Both the position numbers and the translations under genes were made by a program. The notes under the pieces were generated by a model, which saw nothing but the letters and a program-made list of their open reading frames with translations, did not search any database and was not told the origin of the DNA. Shown here in pieces: positions 37,532-45,623 of a stretch of DNA of 64,000 bases; the first letter of the stretch is position 1; each line of letters opens with the position of its first letter. The DNA is taken from NCBI RefSeq assembly GCF_014646995.1, contig NZ_BMOI01000001.1, positions 672,432 through 736,431 of the forward strand, given 5' to 3'. Origin of the DNA: Curtobacterium luteum. Its GTDB lineage: Bacteria > Actinomycetota > Actinomycetes > Actinomycetales > Microbacteriaceae.

Positions 37532-38038
37532 ATGTCGAACGATCCGGTCCCCTCGACCACGGACGGGCCGCTGCTCTCGCTCGTGTACGCCAGCCGTGCG
37601 GTCGTCGGCTTCGACCTCGACGACCTCGACGAGCTCCTCGCGCACGCCCGGACAGCGAACGAGTCGGCGGGCATCACCGGCCTCCTACTCTTCAAGGACC
37701 ACCGGTTCCTGCAGCTCCTCGAAGGGCCGGAGGCGGCAGTGCGCGACAAAATGACGTACATCACCGAGGACCCCCGCCACGACGACGTGACAGTGCTCCT
37801 CGAGGAGCAGGTGCCGGAGCGGCAGTTCCCGGGGTGGACGATGGGGTACGCCACGGAGGACACCCTGCAGCACGCCGACCTCCCGGGGTACCGGACGACC
37901 TTCGACGACATCGACTTCCTGCCGGACGACCACGAGGCCGGGCCCGTCGTGCCCGCGCTGCGCGAGCTGATCCGGTGGTTCCGGGTGACCCGGCCGGGTG
38001 GGACGGCGCGGGCGACGGCGGTGCCGTCCCGGGCGTGA
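37532..38038 (+). CDS. BLUF-domain blue-light photoreceptor
   Basis: 168-aa protein that is mostly a single BLUF domain (residues 12-110), which binds FAD and senses blue light. The key residues are all present with a constant offset of 2 from AppA numbering: Tyr19 (LLSLVYAS), Asn43 (ANESAGITG), Gln61 (HRFLQLLEG), Trp102 and Met104 (GWTMGY). The tail of about 60 residues has one amphipathic helix (VVPALRELIRWFRV) and no recognisable output domain, so signalling must pass through a partner. ATG 37532 is chosen at the start of homology; the frame is open to 37475. Stands between iron genes and a GIY-YIG-like gene. Confidence 0.93.
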   Translation: MSNDPVPSTTDGPLLSLVYASRAVVGFDLDDLDELLAHARTANESAGITGLLLFKDHRFLQLLEGPEAAVRDKMTYITEDPRHDDVTVLLEEQVPERQFPGWTMGYATEDTLQHADLPGYRTTFDDIDFLPDDHEAGPVVPALRELIRWFRVTRPGGTARATAVPSRA

Positions 38039-38063
38039 CGGTGGTCCGTGTGAGACTCCGCAC

Positions 38064-38618
38064 GTGACGACCTGCTGCGCCCCCGGGTGCGCCTCCCCCG
38101 CGACGGATGCCTCCGTGCCGGTGCCCCTGTGCGGCGTGCACCACGAGTCCGTGCTCGACCTCGAGCCGGGTGGGGTCGAGGACGTCCTGCCCGGTCCCTG
38201 CCCGCTGTGCGGGTCACGGGTCGGCGTCCGGTACCCCGGCGGCTCCGTGTGCGCCGTCTGCGAGTGGCGATGGGGCGAGGTCCCGGACGGTGACCTCGCT
38301 CCCCCGCGCGTCGACGTCGTGTACTACCTGCGGATGCGGGACGCGAGCGGTGACCGCATCAAGATCGGGACGACCGCGAACCCGCGCCAGCGGCTCGCGG
38401 CGATCGCGCACCAGGACCTCCTCGCGTTCGAGCGCGGTGACCGGACGATCGAGCGTCGCCGCCACGCGCAGTTCGCGGCGACGCGGTACCCGGGCACCGA
38501 GTGGTTCCGGACGACCCCGGAGCTGCTCGCACACGTCGACGTGGTCGGAGCGGGCGTCGGGGACCCGTGGGAGCTCCTGGCGCGGTGGCGGAGCGAAGCG
38601 TTGGCGTTGCGTGGCTGA
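38064..38618 (+). CDS. GIY-YIG-like (T5orf172/MUG113) protein with N-terminal zinc clusters
   Basis: 184 aa. The N-terminal 80 residues contain Cys/His sets (CCAPGCASPA, CGVHHES, CPLCGSRV and CAVCEW) likely to bind zinc. The C-terminal half reads VVYYLRMRDASGDRIKIGTT followed by ANPRQRLAAIAHQDLLAF and a HAQFAATRYPGTEWFRTT segment. That is the pattern of the T5orf172/MUG113 branch of GIY-YIG nucleases, which occurs in phage and mobile-element proteins. Role unknown. The GTG start follows GAGACT by 6 nt, a weak leaderless candidate. Convergent with another nuclease-like gene 75 bp away. Confidence 0.82.
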   Translation: MTTCCAPGCASPATDASVPVPLCGVHHESVLDLEPGGVEDVLPGPCPLCGSRVGVRYPGGSVCAVCEWRWGEVPDGDLAPPRVDVVYYLRMRDASGDRIKIGTTANPRQRLAAIAHQDLLAFERGDRTIERRRHAQFAATRYPGTEWFRTTPELLAHVDVVGAGVGDPWELLARWRSEALALRG

Positions 38619-38693
38619 CGGGCTCGCCGGGTGGCGGGGTCGATCGGCCACCGGGCTGGCCGGGACGGTCGACCGCTGCGGGTCAGCGCCTGC

Positions 38694-39647
38694 TCAGCGG
38701 GCGTAGGCGTCGACGAAGAGCGACCCGCGGAGGTCGCGCAGGGTGTCGACGAGCTGCTCGACGGTCCGCTTCGAGATGCCCGACACCTGCAGGTCGTACG
38801 GCCCCAGCGCGGGCAGGCGCCCGGTGCGGATGCGGACGACCTCCCACCCGACGGCCCGCACGGCGCGGTCCTTCCGCCGGTCGGTCTCCTGTCGCGGTCC
38901 GACGTGCTCGAGCCCGTGCCGTCCGGTGGAGTCGTACTCGATCGCGACGCGCAGCTCGGGCAGCACGATGTCCGGCCAGGCCTCGACGTGGTCGAAGAAC
39001 GGCCGGTCGAGCTTGATCGCGTTGCGGTCGAACGTGAAGTCGAAGCGCTCGATCAACGCGGCCCGGAGGTCGGCTTCGACCGCGGAGGCCGTCGCCGGCG
39101 CGCACACGCTCGTGAAGGCGTCTCCGGACGGCACCCGCGGCGTCTTCGGGCAGATGGTCCTCGGCACCGAAGGGCGCCGGTCACCCGTGCGCCGGGGCCG
39201 GTTGCGGTTGCTGGCGACGGCCCCGGCGGGCACACCCCGGGCGGGCGCCGCGGGCAGGGTCTGTCGCCCGGTGGCGCGGACCACGCGCTGCGGGGCGGGG
39301 ACCGCGTCCGGCCAGTCGTCGGGCAGGACGGGCCAGCGCTGCGGCTGCGCCTGCACGGCGCACTCCGGGCACCAGACCGACCGCCGACGCTCGCGTCCGG
39401 GCCGCCCCCGCTGCTCCGCCGGCGTGGCGACGAAGACGTGGCCGACGTCGCACTCCCACGTGAGCAGGACCTCGGCCGCAGGCGGCACCTGGGTCAGGAC
39501 GACGCCGTGGTTCCACTCCGGGTGGTACTGCCGGACGAGCACGGGGTAGGACTCCCACGCGGCCCGGAACTCGCCGACGGCGTACGGCACCGGGACGCCG
39601 CGGGACCACTGCCGGCGGCGCCACCACGCGTCCACGGGTTCGACCAC
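38694..39647 (-). CDS. Zinc-ribbon plus PD-(D/E)xK nuclease-like protein
   Basis: 317 aa. The N-terminal 115 residues resemble the DUF4379-type zinc-ribbon repeat of probable nucleases: RQYHPEWNHGVVLTQVPPAA, WECDVGHVFVATPAEQ and VWCPECAVQ. After a Pro/Arg-rich linker, the C-terminal domain (about 190-317) has the Vsr/DUF559 endonuclease pattern: AWPDIVLPELRVAIEYDSTGRHG and RRKDRAVRAVGWEVVRIRTGR, with Asp, Glu and Asp placed as in PD-(D/E)xK folds. GTG 39647 is supported by TAGCGT 6 nt upstream (39654-39659). Could be a repair or defence nuclease. Confidence 0.75.
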   Translation of the reverse strand: MVEPVDAWWRRRQWSRGVPVPYAVGEFRAAWESYPVLVRQYHPEWNHGVVLTQVPPAAEVLLTWECDVGHVFVATPAEQRGRPGRERRRSVWCPECAVQAQPQRWPVLPDDWPDAVPAPQRVVRATGRQTLPAAPARGVPAGAVASNRNRPRRTGDRRPSVPRTICPKTPRVPSGDAFTSVCAPATASAVEADLRAALIERFDFTFDRNAIKLDRPFFDHVEAWPDIVLPELRVAIEYDSTGRHGLEHVGPRQETDRRKDRAVRAVGWEVVRIRTGRLPALGPYDLQVSGISKRTVEQLVDTLRDLRGSLFVDAYAR

Positions 39648-39783
39648 GCCGCCACGCTAGGAGCGACCGCCGACAATCCGGGCGTTCGCGGTCATCCCTG
39701 CACGGCCCGGGTCCGGCCGCGGTCTGTCCACCGGCCGACGACGGTCCTGGCGGGCGTCGCCGGGCCGTGCCAGGGTCGAGAGC

Positions 39784-40755
39784 GTGTACACCGACATCAC
39801 CGGACCCGAACTCCTCGCCCACCGCGGCACCGCCGTCGAACCGGACGACTTCGATGCATTCTGGCGCGAGACCCTGACGGCCGCGCGGCAGCACCCCGTC
39901 GCGGTCGAGACGACGCTCGTCGACAGCGGCCTGACGACGCTCGACGTGTACGACGTCTCGTTCGCCGGGTGGGACGGCCAACGGGTCCGTGGGTGGCTCA
40001 GCGTCCCCGCGGGGACGACGGCCGACGCACCGCTGCCCGCGGTGGTCGAGTACATCGGGTACGGCGGCGGACGCGGTCTCGCGACGGAGCACCTGCTCTG
40101 GGCGTCCGCGGGCTACGCGCACCTGGTGATGGACACCCGCGGGCAGGGCTCCGGCTGGTCGGTCGGCGACACCCCCGACCCGGACGGCAGCGGCCCCGCC
40201 GTCCCCGGCGTGATGACCCGCGGCATCGAGTCGCGCGAGACCTACTACTACCGTCGGCTCACCGTCGACGCGGTCCGCGCCGTCGACGCCGCCCGCGCGG
40301 TCGGCCTCGTCGACCCGGAGCGCGTGGCTGTCCTGGGCGGCAGCCAGGGCGGCGGGCTGGCGATCGCCGTCGCCGGGCTCGTCGACGACCTCGCCGGAGT
40401 GTTCCCGCGCGTGCCGTTCCTCTGCGACTTCCCGCGGGCGACGGTCATCACCGACGCCGACCCGTACCACGAGATCGCGCGGTACCTCACCGTGCACCGG
40501 GACCGCCGTGACGAGGTGTTCCGCACCCTCGCCTACTTCGACGGGGTGCTGCACGCCGCACGTGCGACGGCCCCGGCGTGGTTCTCGACGGCGCTGATGG
40601 ACCCGATCTGCCCGCCCTCCACCGTGTACGCCGCATTCAACGCGTACGCGGGGCCGAAGGACATGACCGTCTGGGAGTACAACGGGCACGAGGGCGGCGG
40701 CGCACACGAGGACACGGCGACGTTCGCCCACCTCGCACAGGTCTTGCGCCCCTGA
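39784..40755 (+). CDS. CE7 acetyl esterase (cephalosporin-C deacetylase/acetylxylan esterase)
   Basis: 323-aa alpha/beta hydrolase of carbohydrate esterase family 7, which deacetylates xylo-oligosaccharides and related compounds. Family motifs are MDTRGQGSGW (RGQ oxyanion element), AVLGGSQGGGLAIA with the nucleophile Ser, a long YYYRRLTVDAVRAVD segment, MDPICPPSTVYAAFN with the acid Asp, and YNGHEGGG with the catalytic His. No signal peptide, as is usual for CE7. GTG 39784 is preceded by CAGGGT at 7 nt. Suits an organism that feeds on plant hemicellulose. Confidence 0.93.
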   Translation: MYTDITGPELLAHRGTAVEPDDFDAFWRETLTAARQHPVAVETTLVDSGLTTLDVYDVSFAGWDGQRVRGWLSVPAGTTADAPLPAVVEYIGYGGGRGLATEHLLWASAGYAHLVMDTRGQGSGWSVGDTPDPDGSGPAVPGVMTRGIESRETYYYRRLTVDAVRAVDAARAVGLVDPERVAVLGGSQGGGLAIAVAGLVDDLAGVFPRVPFLCDFPRATVITDADPYHEIARYLTVHRDRRDEVFRTLAYFDGVLHAARATAPAWFSTALMDPICPPSTVYAAFNAYAGPKDMTVWEYNGHEGGGAHEDTATFAHLAQVLRP

Positions 40756-40842
40756 CGGCGGCCGGCAGCCCGGCGGCACGACGGCACGGCGGCACGGCTG
40801 CCCGGCGCCACAGCGGCACGACGACCCTGGAGAGGCGCTGCC

Positions 40843-41094
40843 TCAGTCCCCCAGCGCCCGCCGCACGAACGCGACGAGCGCGTTCGCGTGGCCGTGGCCC
40901 ATGCCGTGCTCCTCCTTGAGCCAGCCGACCACCTCCATGTGCCCGTCACCGTCGAGCCGGTCCGCGACGAGGTCGAGCCACTCCTGCACCGGACGGCCGT
41001 ACTTCGCCTCGATGCTCGGGAAGTACGACTGCGGCCCCTTCGGCTTCGCACCGTCGGCGGGCGACTCGGGAACGGTCACGCGGTGTCCGGTCAT
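40843..41094 (-). CDS. DUF4287 domain protein
   Basis: 83-aa cytosolic protein with the DUF4287 pattern: GPQSYFPSIEAKYGRPVQEW, then HMEVVGWLKEEHGMGHGHAN at the C-terminus. Role unknown; the family is widespread in soil and plant bacteria, often fused to or near DUF5655. I chose ATG 41094 over the longer frame (41115) because TACCGT lies 6 nt upstream (41101-41106). Convergent with the CE7 esterase gene. Confidence 0.85.
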   Translation of the reverse strand: MTGHRVTVPESPADGAKPKGPQSYFPSIEAKYGRPVQEWLDLVADRLDGDGHMEVVGWLKEEHGMGHGHANALVAFVRRALGD

Positions 41095-41147
41095 GCGCTC
41101 ACGGTAGTGCTGCACACGGCGTCACAGAACCCCCGCCCCACGCTCCA

Positions 41148-41160
41148 CGACGTCACACGA
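41148..41160 (+). promoter_or_regulatory. Shared 13-bp motif upstream of the ABC operon
   Basis: CGACGTCACACGA is identical to the motif found (as its reverse complement) at 48789-48801 before the monooxygenase operon. Located about 87 bp upstream of the permease -10 box. Confidence 0.55.
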
Positions 41161-41258
41161 GGACGCACCGACCGGCCTGCGTGACAGCACGTTCCGTCGT
41201 GTGCCGGTCTGTTGCGCGGGTCGTTGGCAGCGCGTGCGGCGCCTCCTACGGTCGCCGC

Positions 41259-42374
41259 ATGACCAACACCACCCGGGTCCCCGTACGGGACGCGACCGGC
41301 GTCCCGGACGCCGGCTCCACGTCGGACGCGCACCGCGCCTCCAGGACGGGTGCGGACGCGACCGGCCCGCACAGCGGCGCCGACGCGGTCACCGCTGCCG
41401 GCCGTGCTGCCCTCGACCGACCGGTCGTCCCGCTGCGCCACCCCGTCCGCTGGGTGGCCGCCGCACTCGTGCTCGTCGTCCTGCTGAACTTCGTCGAGAC
41501 GCTGTTCACGAACGAGGCCTGGGGCTGGCCGGCTGTCGGGAAGTGGCTGTTCAGCCCGGCCATCCTCACCGGCCTGCAGCTGACGCTCGTCGCGACTGCG
41601 CTGAGCGCCGTCATCAGCTTCGTCGGCGGGGTCGTCGTCGCCGTGGCCCGGCTGTCGCAGAACCCGGTGCTGTCCGGGCTGGCGTGGGGCTACGTGTGGT
41701 TGTTCCGGTCGGTGCCGCTCATCCTCGTGCTCGTCTTCCTCTACAACCTCGGCTCGCTCTCCCCGACGATCGGCATCGGGATCCCGTTCGGCCCGCAGTG
41801 GGAGGTGCCGACCGCGAACGTCCTCGGCGACCTCGCCATCGGCGTGATCGGCCTGAGCCTCAGTGAGATCGCCTACGCATCGGAGATCGTCCGCGCCGGC
41901 GTCCTGGCGGTCGACCACGGGCAGCTCGAGGCGGCGCAGGCGCTCGGTCTCTCGCGGCGCCGGCAGTTCAGCCGCGTCGTGCTCCCCCAGGCGCTCCGCT
42001 CGATCGTCCCGGCGTTCGTCAACCAGATCGTCGGGCTGCTCAAGGCGTCCTCGCTGCTGTTCTACGTGTCGCTGCTCGACCTGTTCGGCGTGGTGCAGAA
42101 CCTGTCGAGCACGTACCCGACCGACATCATCCCGCTCCTCGTCGTGGCGACCGTCTGGTACCTCGCCCTCACCAGCGCGGTGTCGGTCGCGCAGTACTAC
42201 GTCGAGCGGTGGACGTCACGCGGCTCCGCGCGGGCACTCCCGCCGACGCCGTTCCAGCGGCTGCGCGCTGCGGCGCGCCGGACCCGGCCTGGAGGCACGG
42301 ACCGCGCCGCACAGCTCGCCAGCGCCCGGCGCGTGGTCGCGTCCGGCGAGAACGACGGGAAGGCTGTCTCGTGA
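41259..42374 (+). CDS. Polar amino-acid ABC transporter permease
   Basis: 371-aa inner-membrane subunit of the PAAT (His/Gln/cystine-type) family. A cytosolic N-terminal extension of about 65 residues precedes the helices. It has GLQLTLVATALSAVISFVGG, FRSVPLILVLVFLYNLG and the EAA loop EAAQALGLSRRRQFSRVVLPQALRSIVPAF that docks to the ATPase. Start ATG 41259, with TACGGT 6 nt before it (41247-41252), indicates leaderless translation. Its stop overlaps the ATPase GTG (GTGA). The monooxygenase operon opposite suggests sulfur- or nitrogen-containing organic substrates; this is inference. Confidence 0.9.
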   Translation: MTNTTRVPVRDATGVPDAGSTSDAHRASRTGADATGPHSGADAVTAAGRAALDRPVVPLRHPVRWVAAALVLVVLLNFVETLFTNEAWGWPAVGKWLFSPAILTGLQLTLVATALSAVISFVGGVVVAVARLSQNPVLSGLAWGYVWLFRSVPLILVLVFLYNLGSLSPTIGIGIPFGPQWEVPTANVLGDLAIGVIGLSLSEIAYASEIVRAGVLAVDHGQLEAAQALGLSRRRQFSRVVLPQALRSIVPAFVNQIVGLLKASSLLFYVSLLDLFGVVQNLSSTYPTDIIPLLVVATVWYLALTSAVSVAQYYVERWTSRGSARALPPTPFQRLRAAARRTRPGGTDRAAQLASARRVVASGENDGKAVS

Positions 42375-43144
42375 GCGCGTCCATCGCCGTCGCCGGTGCC
42401 GTGAAGTCCTTCGGCGACCAGCGCGTCATCGACGGGATCGACCTCGAACTGGCGGCCGGGAGCGTCACCGTGGTCCTCGGCCCCTCCGGGTCGGGCAAGT
42501 CCACCCTCCTCCGGGCGATCAACCACCTCGAGCCGCTCGACCGGGGCGTCGTCACGATCGGCGGCGAGACCATCGGCGTCCGGCTGCGGACCGGACGCGA
42601 CGGGACGCAGCGGTACAAGGAGCTGCCCGAACGGCAGATCCTCCGGCAGCGGTCCCGCATCGGGTTCGTGTTCCAGCACTTCAACCTGTTCCCGCACCTC
42701 ACCGCGCTCGAGAACGTCGCCGAGGGTCCCGTGGCCGCCGGGGTGTCGCGGCCGGTGGCCCTCCGGCGGGCGCAGGACCTGCTCGAACGCGTCGGGCTCG
42801 GCGACCGCGCCGGGGCACGACCCCGCCAGCTGTCCGGCGGGCAGCAGCAGCGCGTCGCGATCGCACGGGCGCTCGCGCTGGAGCCGTCCGTGGTGCTCCT
42901 CGACGAGCCGACCTCCGCACTCGACCCGGAGCTCGTCGGTGAGGTCCTCGGCGTCATCCGGTCCCTCGCCGACTCGGGCACCACGCTCGTCATCGTCACG
43001 CACGAGGTCGCGTTCGCCCGCGAGGTCGCCGACCACGTCGTCTTCCTCGACCACGGACGCATCGTCGAACAGGGGCCGCCGGCCCAGGTCATCGACACCC
43101 CGCAGCACGCCCGGACCCGCGACTTCCTCGCCCGCGTGCGCTGA
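42371..43144 (+). CDS. Polar amino-acid ABC transporter ATPase
   Basis: 257-aa GlnQ-like ATPase. Walker A GPSGSGKSTLLRAIN, Q-loop FVFQHFNLFPHLTALEN, signature LSGGQQQRVAIARALALEP, Walker B VVLLDEPTSALDPE and switch His in IVTHEVAFAREV are all intact. An insert of about 25 residues (IGVRLRTGRDGTQRYKELPE) between Walker A and the Q-loop is longer than in GlnQ. Translationally coupled to the permease by a GTGA overlap; the binding-protein gene follows 38 nt later. Confidence 0.95.
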   Translation: MSASIAVAGAVKSFGDQRVIDGIDLELAAGSVTVVLGPSGSGKSTLLRAINHLEPLDRGVVTIGGETIGVRLRTGRDGTQRYKELPERQILRQRSRIGFVFQHFNLFPHLTALENVAEGPVAAGVSRPVALRRAQDLLERVGLGDRAGARPRQLSGGQQQRVAIARALALEPSVVLLDEPTSALDPELVGEVLGVIRSLADSGTTLVIVTHEVAFAREVADHVVFLDHGRIVEQGPPAQVIDTPQHARTRDFLARVR

Positions 43145-43182
43145 CCTTCCCTCCCCTCACCCACACCCGACACAGGAGCACC

Positions 43183-44199
43183 ATGTCCACGATCACCCCC
43201 ATCCGCTGGCGTCACCGCGCCGGCGCCCTCGTCCTCGCCGCCGGAGTCGTCGTCGCCCTGGCCGGCTGCGCCGCGAACGCGTCCGCCGACACGTCCGGCA
43301 CCGCCGACGGGACGGTCACGATCGGCGCGCACTCGAACGGCGCAGCGACCGAGACGACGGTGCAGGTCACCGAGGATACCGAGCTCCACGACGTCCTGCC
43401 GGCCGACGTCCGCGACTCCGGCAAGCTCACCATCGGCGTCGGTGCGCTGCCCTCGGGGTTCCCGCCCCTCGCGTTCACCGGCGACGACCAGAAGACCCTG
43501 ACCGGTTCGGAACCCGACCTCGGCCGCCTCGTCGCGGCGAAGCTCGGGCTGGAGGCCGACGTGCAGAACGCCACGTGGGACAACCTCTTCGTCGGCATCG
43601 ACAGCGGGAAGTACGACGCCGGGTTCTCGAACGTCACGGTGACCGAGCAGCGCAAGGACAAGTACGACTTCGCCTCCTACCGGCAGGACAACCTCGCGTT
43701 CCAGGTCCTGTCCACCAGCTCGTTCACGTTCGACGGCGACCCGTCGGTGCTCGCCGGCACGACCCTGTCGGTCAGCTCGGGCACGAACCAGGAGAAGATC
43801 CTCCTCGAGTGGCAGAAGGAGCTCCAGGCGAAGGGCGAGGACTTCACGATCAAGTACTACCCGGACGGCAACGCCATCAAGCTCGCCCTCGACTCCGGGA
43901 AGATCGACGCGTACTTCGGGCCGAACCCGACGATCGCCTACCAGAACACGCAGAGCAAGGGCACGGCCGAGCCGACGAAGACGGCTGGCACCTACTCCGG
44001 CGCTGGGTCGTCGCTCCAGGGCCTCATCGCGGCGACCACCAAGAAGGGCAGCGGGATCGCGAAGCCCGTGGCGGCGGCGATCAACGAGCTCATCGAGGAC
44101 GGCACGTACGCGAAGTGGCTCGAGGCGTACAACCTGTCGAACGAGGCCGTGAAGACGTCCGAGGTGAACCCGGAGGGGCTCCCGCTCGACAACAGCTGA
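43183..44199 (+). CDS. ABC transporter substrate-binding lipoprotein
   Basis: 338-aa extracytoplasmic binding protein. Signal peptide with a lipobox (VVVALAGCAANASA, Cys about residue 29) anchors it to the membrane. The family-3 solute-binding fold shows SGKLTIGVGALPSGFPPLAF, SEPDLGRLVAAKLGLEADVQ, DSGKYDAGFSNVTVTEQRKD and GTTLSVSSGTNQEK. The Gly-rich ligand site does not reveal the substrate. RBS CAGGAG before the ATG. Last gene of the ABC operon; a strong terminator follows at 44217. Confidence 0.92.
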   Translation: MSTITPIRWRHRAGALVLAAGVVVALAGCAANASADTSGTADGTVTIGAHSNGAATETTVQVTEDTELHDVLPADVRDSGKLTIGVGALPSGFPPLAFTGDDQKTLTGSEPDLGRLVAAKLGLEADVQNATWDNLFVGIDSGKYDAGFSNVTVTEQRKDKYDFASYRQDNLAFQVLSTSSFTFDGDPSVLAGTTLSVSSGTNQEKILLEWQKELQAKGEDFTIKYYPDGNAIKLALDSGKIDAYFGPNPTIAYQNTQSKGTAEPTKTAGTYSGAGSSLQGLIAATTKKGSGIAKPVAAAINELIEDGTYAKWLEAYNLSNEAVKTSEVNPEGLPLDNS

Positions 44200-44216
44200 C
44201 GTCCGTCACGCAGGAC

Positions 44217-44250
44217 GACGCCCCCGCTGCCGACCGGCAGCGGGGGCGTC
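44217..44250 (+). terminator. Terminator after the ABC operon
   Basis: GACGCCCCCGCTGCC pairs with GGCAGCGGGGGCGTC around a 4-nt loop, 17 nt past the stop codon: a 15-bp perfect stem. Confidence 0.88.
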
Positions 44251-44343
44251 GTTCGTCCGAGGGGCGTGTGCGGTCGGGCCGTGGCCCGACGACACGGCCG
44301 CCGGCCTGCGACACTCGTCACGTCCCGCTTCAGCGTCGATGTC

Positions 44344-44385
44344 GAACGACACGGCCGTCGTCGTGCGACACCGGCGACGTCGCTC
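44344..44385. repeat. Dispersed 42-bp repeat, copy B
   Basis: Begins GAACGACACGGCCGTCGTCG. Five mismatches to the copy at 32859. Surrounding bases (44280-44450) contain further GACACGGCCG and GTCGCACGACGTCG fragments. Confidence 0.8.
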
Positions 44386-44486
44386 GTTGCACACGCGGGC
44401 ATCCGGCCGCCGCCAGCTAGCGACACAGCCGACGTCGCACGACGTCGACGATGACGTCTCGCGACGGCAGCGCGCTCGGTCGCGAC

Positions 44487-45623
44487 TCAGACCGCGGCCG
44501 GCACCTCCTGCTCGGCCCGCCGCGCCCACTCGTCCGCGAGCAGCTCGTACGAGCGCACCCGGGCCTCGTGGTCGTGCGTGATCGTCGTGACGAGGAGCTC
44601 GTCCGCTCCCGTGACCCGACGGAGGGTCTCCAACCGGTCGGCGACGTGCGACGCGTCCCCGACGAACCGGGTCGCCAGCCGGTCGGCGACGGCCGCGGCC
44701 GCCTCGTCGTCGAGGGGCCGCGCGCGGGCCTCGTCCGGGGTCGGGTACGCGATCGCCCCGACCCCGGAGCGGATCGACCACACCCACTGGCCGTAGCCGA
44801 GCGCGAGCTCGGACGCCTCGTCCGCGGTCCGCCCGACCACGACGTCCGCCGACACGATGACGTGCGGCGCGTCGAGGACGCCGGGGCGGAACGCCTCGCG
44901 GTAGGCCTCGACGGACGCCAGGACCGTGCCGGGCGACGTGTGGTAGTTCGCCCCGTACGGCAGGCCGAGGGCACCCGCGATGCGCGCGCTCTCGCCGCCG
45001 GTCGAGCCGTGGATCCAGAGCTCGACGGGAGCGCCGGTCGCCGGCGGCGCCTCGACGAGCGCCCCGTCACGCGTCCAGGTGCCGGCGAACAGCGCACGGA
45101 CGAGCTCGAGGTCCCCCTCGAACCGGTCGACGTCGCCGGGCACCCGGCCGAGGAGTTCCCCCTGCAGGGCGAAGCGCGACCCGGCGGCGATCCGGAAGTC
45201 GAAGGGCGCGGGCACGAGCAGACCGTCGACGACCTCGTCCGCCCGCGGTGCGAGCGACGGCGGCTTGGGTGTACCGGGAGCCGGGGCACCGGACCGTCCG
45301 AGCCCGAGGTCGATGCGCGGACCGTGCAGGGCGGCGAGGGTCCCGAAGGTCTCGGCGATCTGCAGCCCGCGCACGTTGCCGACGAGGGTCGCGGCGCTGC
45401 CGACCCGGATCGAGGAGGTAGTAGCGGCCACGGCACCGATCACGACGGTCGGCGCGCTGCCGGCGACCCCGGGGTTGAGGTGGTGCTCGGCGAGCCAGTA
45501 CCGGGCGTACCCGGCACGTTCGGCGCGCTGGGCGAGATCGACGGTGGCGTGCAGTGCCGCCGCGGCAGTGGAACCACTGCTGACCGGGACGAGGTCGAGG
45601 ACCGAGAGCGGGACGGCGCTCAT
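44487..45623 (-). CDS. LLM-class flavin-dependent oxidoreductase (MsnO8-type)
   Basis: 378-aa luciferase-like monooxygenase. N-terminal LSVLDLVPVSSGSTAAAALH and RYWLAEHHLNPGVAGSAPTV, then RIDLGLGRSGAPAPGT and ELWIHGSTGGESARIAGALGLP are typical of the MsnO8 subgroup, which uses FMNH2 or F420H2; the cofactor cannot be decided here. The ATG overlaps the upstream monooxygenase stop (ATGA). Last gene of the four-gene operon. The open frame continues far upstream in the shadow of the neighbour, but homology starts at this ATG. Confidence 0.9.
   Translation of the reverse strand: MSAVPLSVLDLVPVSSGSTAAAALHATVDLAQRAERAGYARYWLAEHHLNPGVAGSAPTVVIGAVAATTSSIRVGSAATLVGNVRGLQIAETFGTLAALHGPRIDLGLGRSGAPAPGTPKPPSLAPRADEVVDGLLVPAPFDFRIAAGSRFALQGELLGRVPGDVDRFEGDLELVRALFAGTWTRDGALVEAPPATGAPVELWIHGSTGGESARIAGALGLPYGANYHTSPGTVLASVEAYREAFRPGVLDAPHVIVSADVVVGRTADEASELALGYGQWVWSIRSGVGAIAYPTPDEARARPLDDEAAAAVADRLATRFVGDASHVADRLETLRRVTGADELLVTTITHDHEARVRSYELLADEWARRAEQEVPAAV

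Noticed and set aside
43183..44199. Assigning the ABC system to glutamine (glnH/P/Q)
   Set aside because: Family-level motifs support polar amino acids only. The neighbouring monooxygenases suggest other substrates.
44251..44486. Small gene in the gap between the ABC and monooxygenase operons
   Set aside because: Open frames there are short and lie across the repeat block; there is no start signal or conserved composition.
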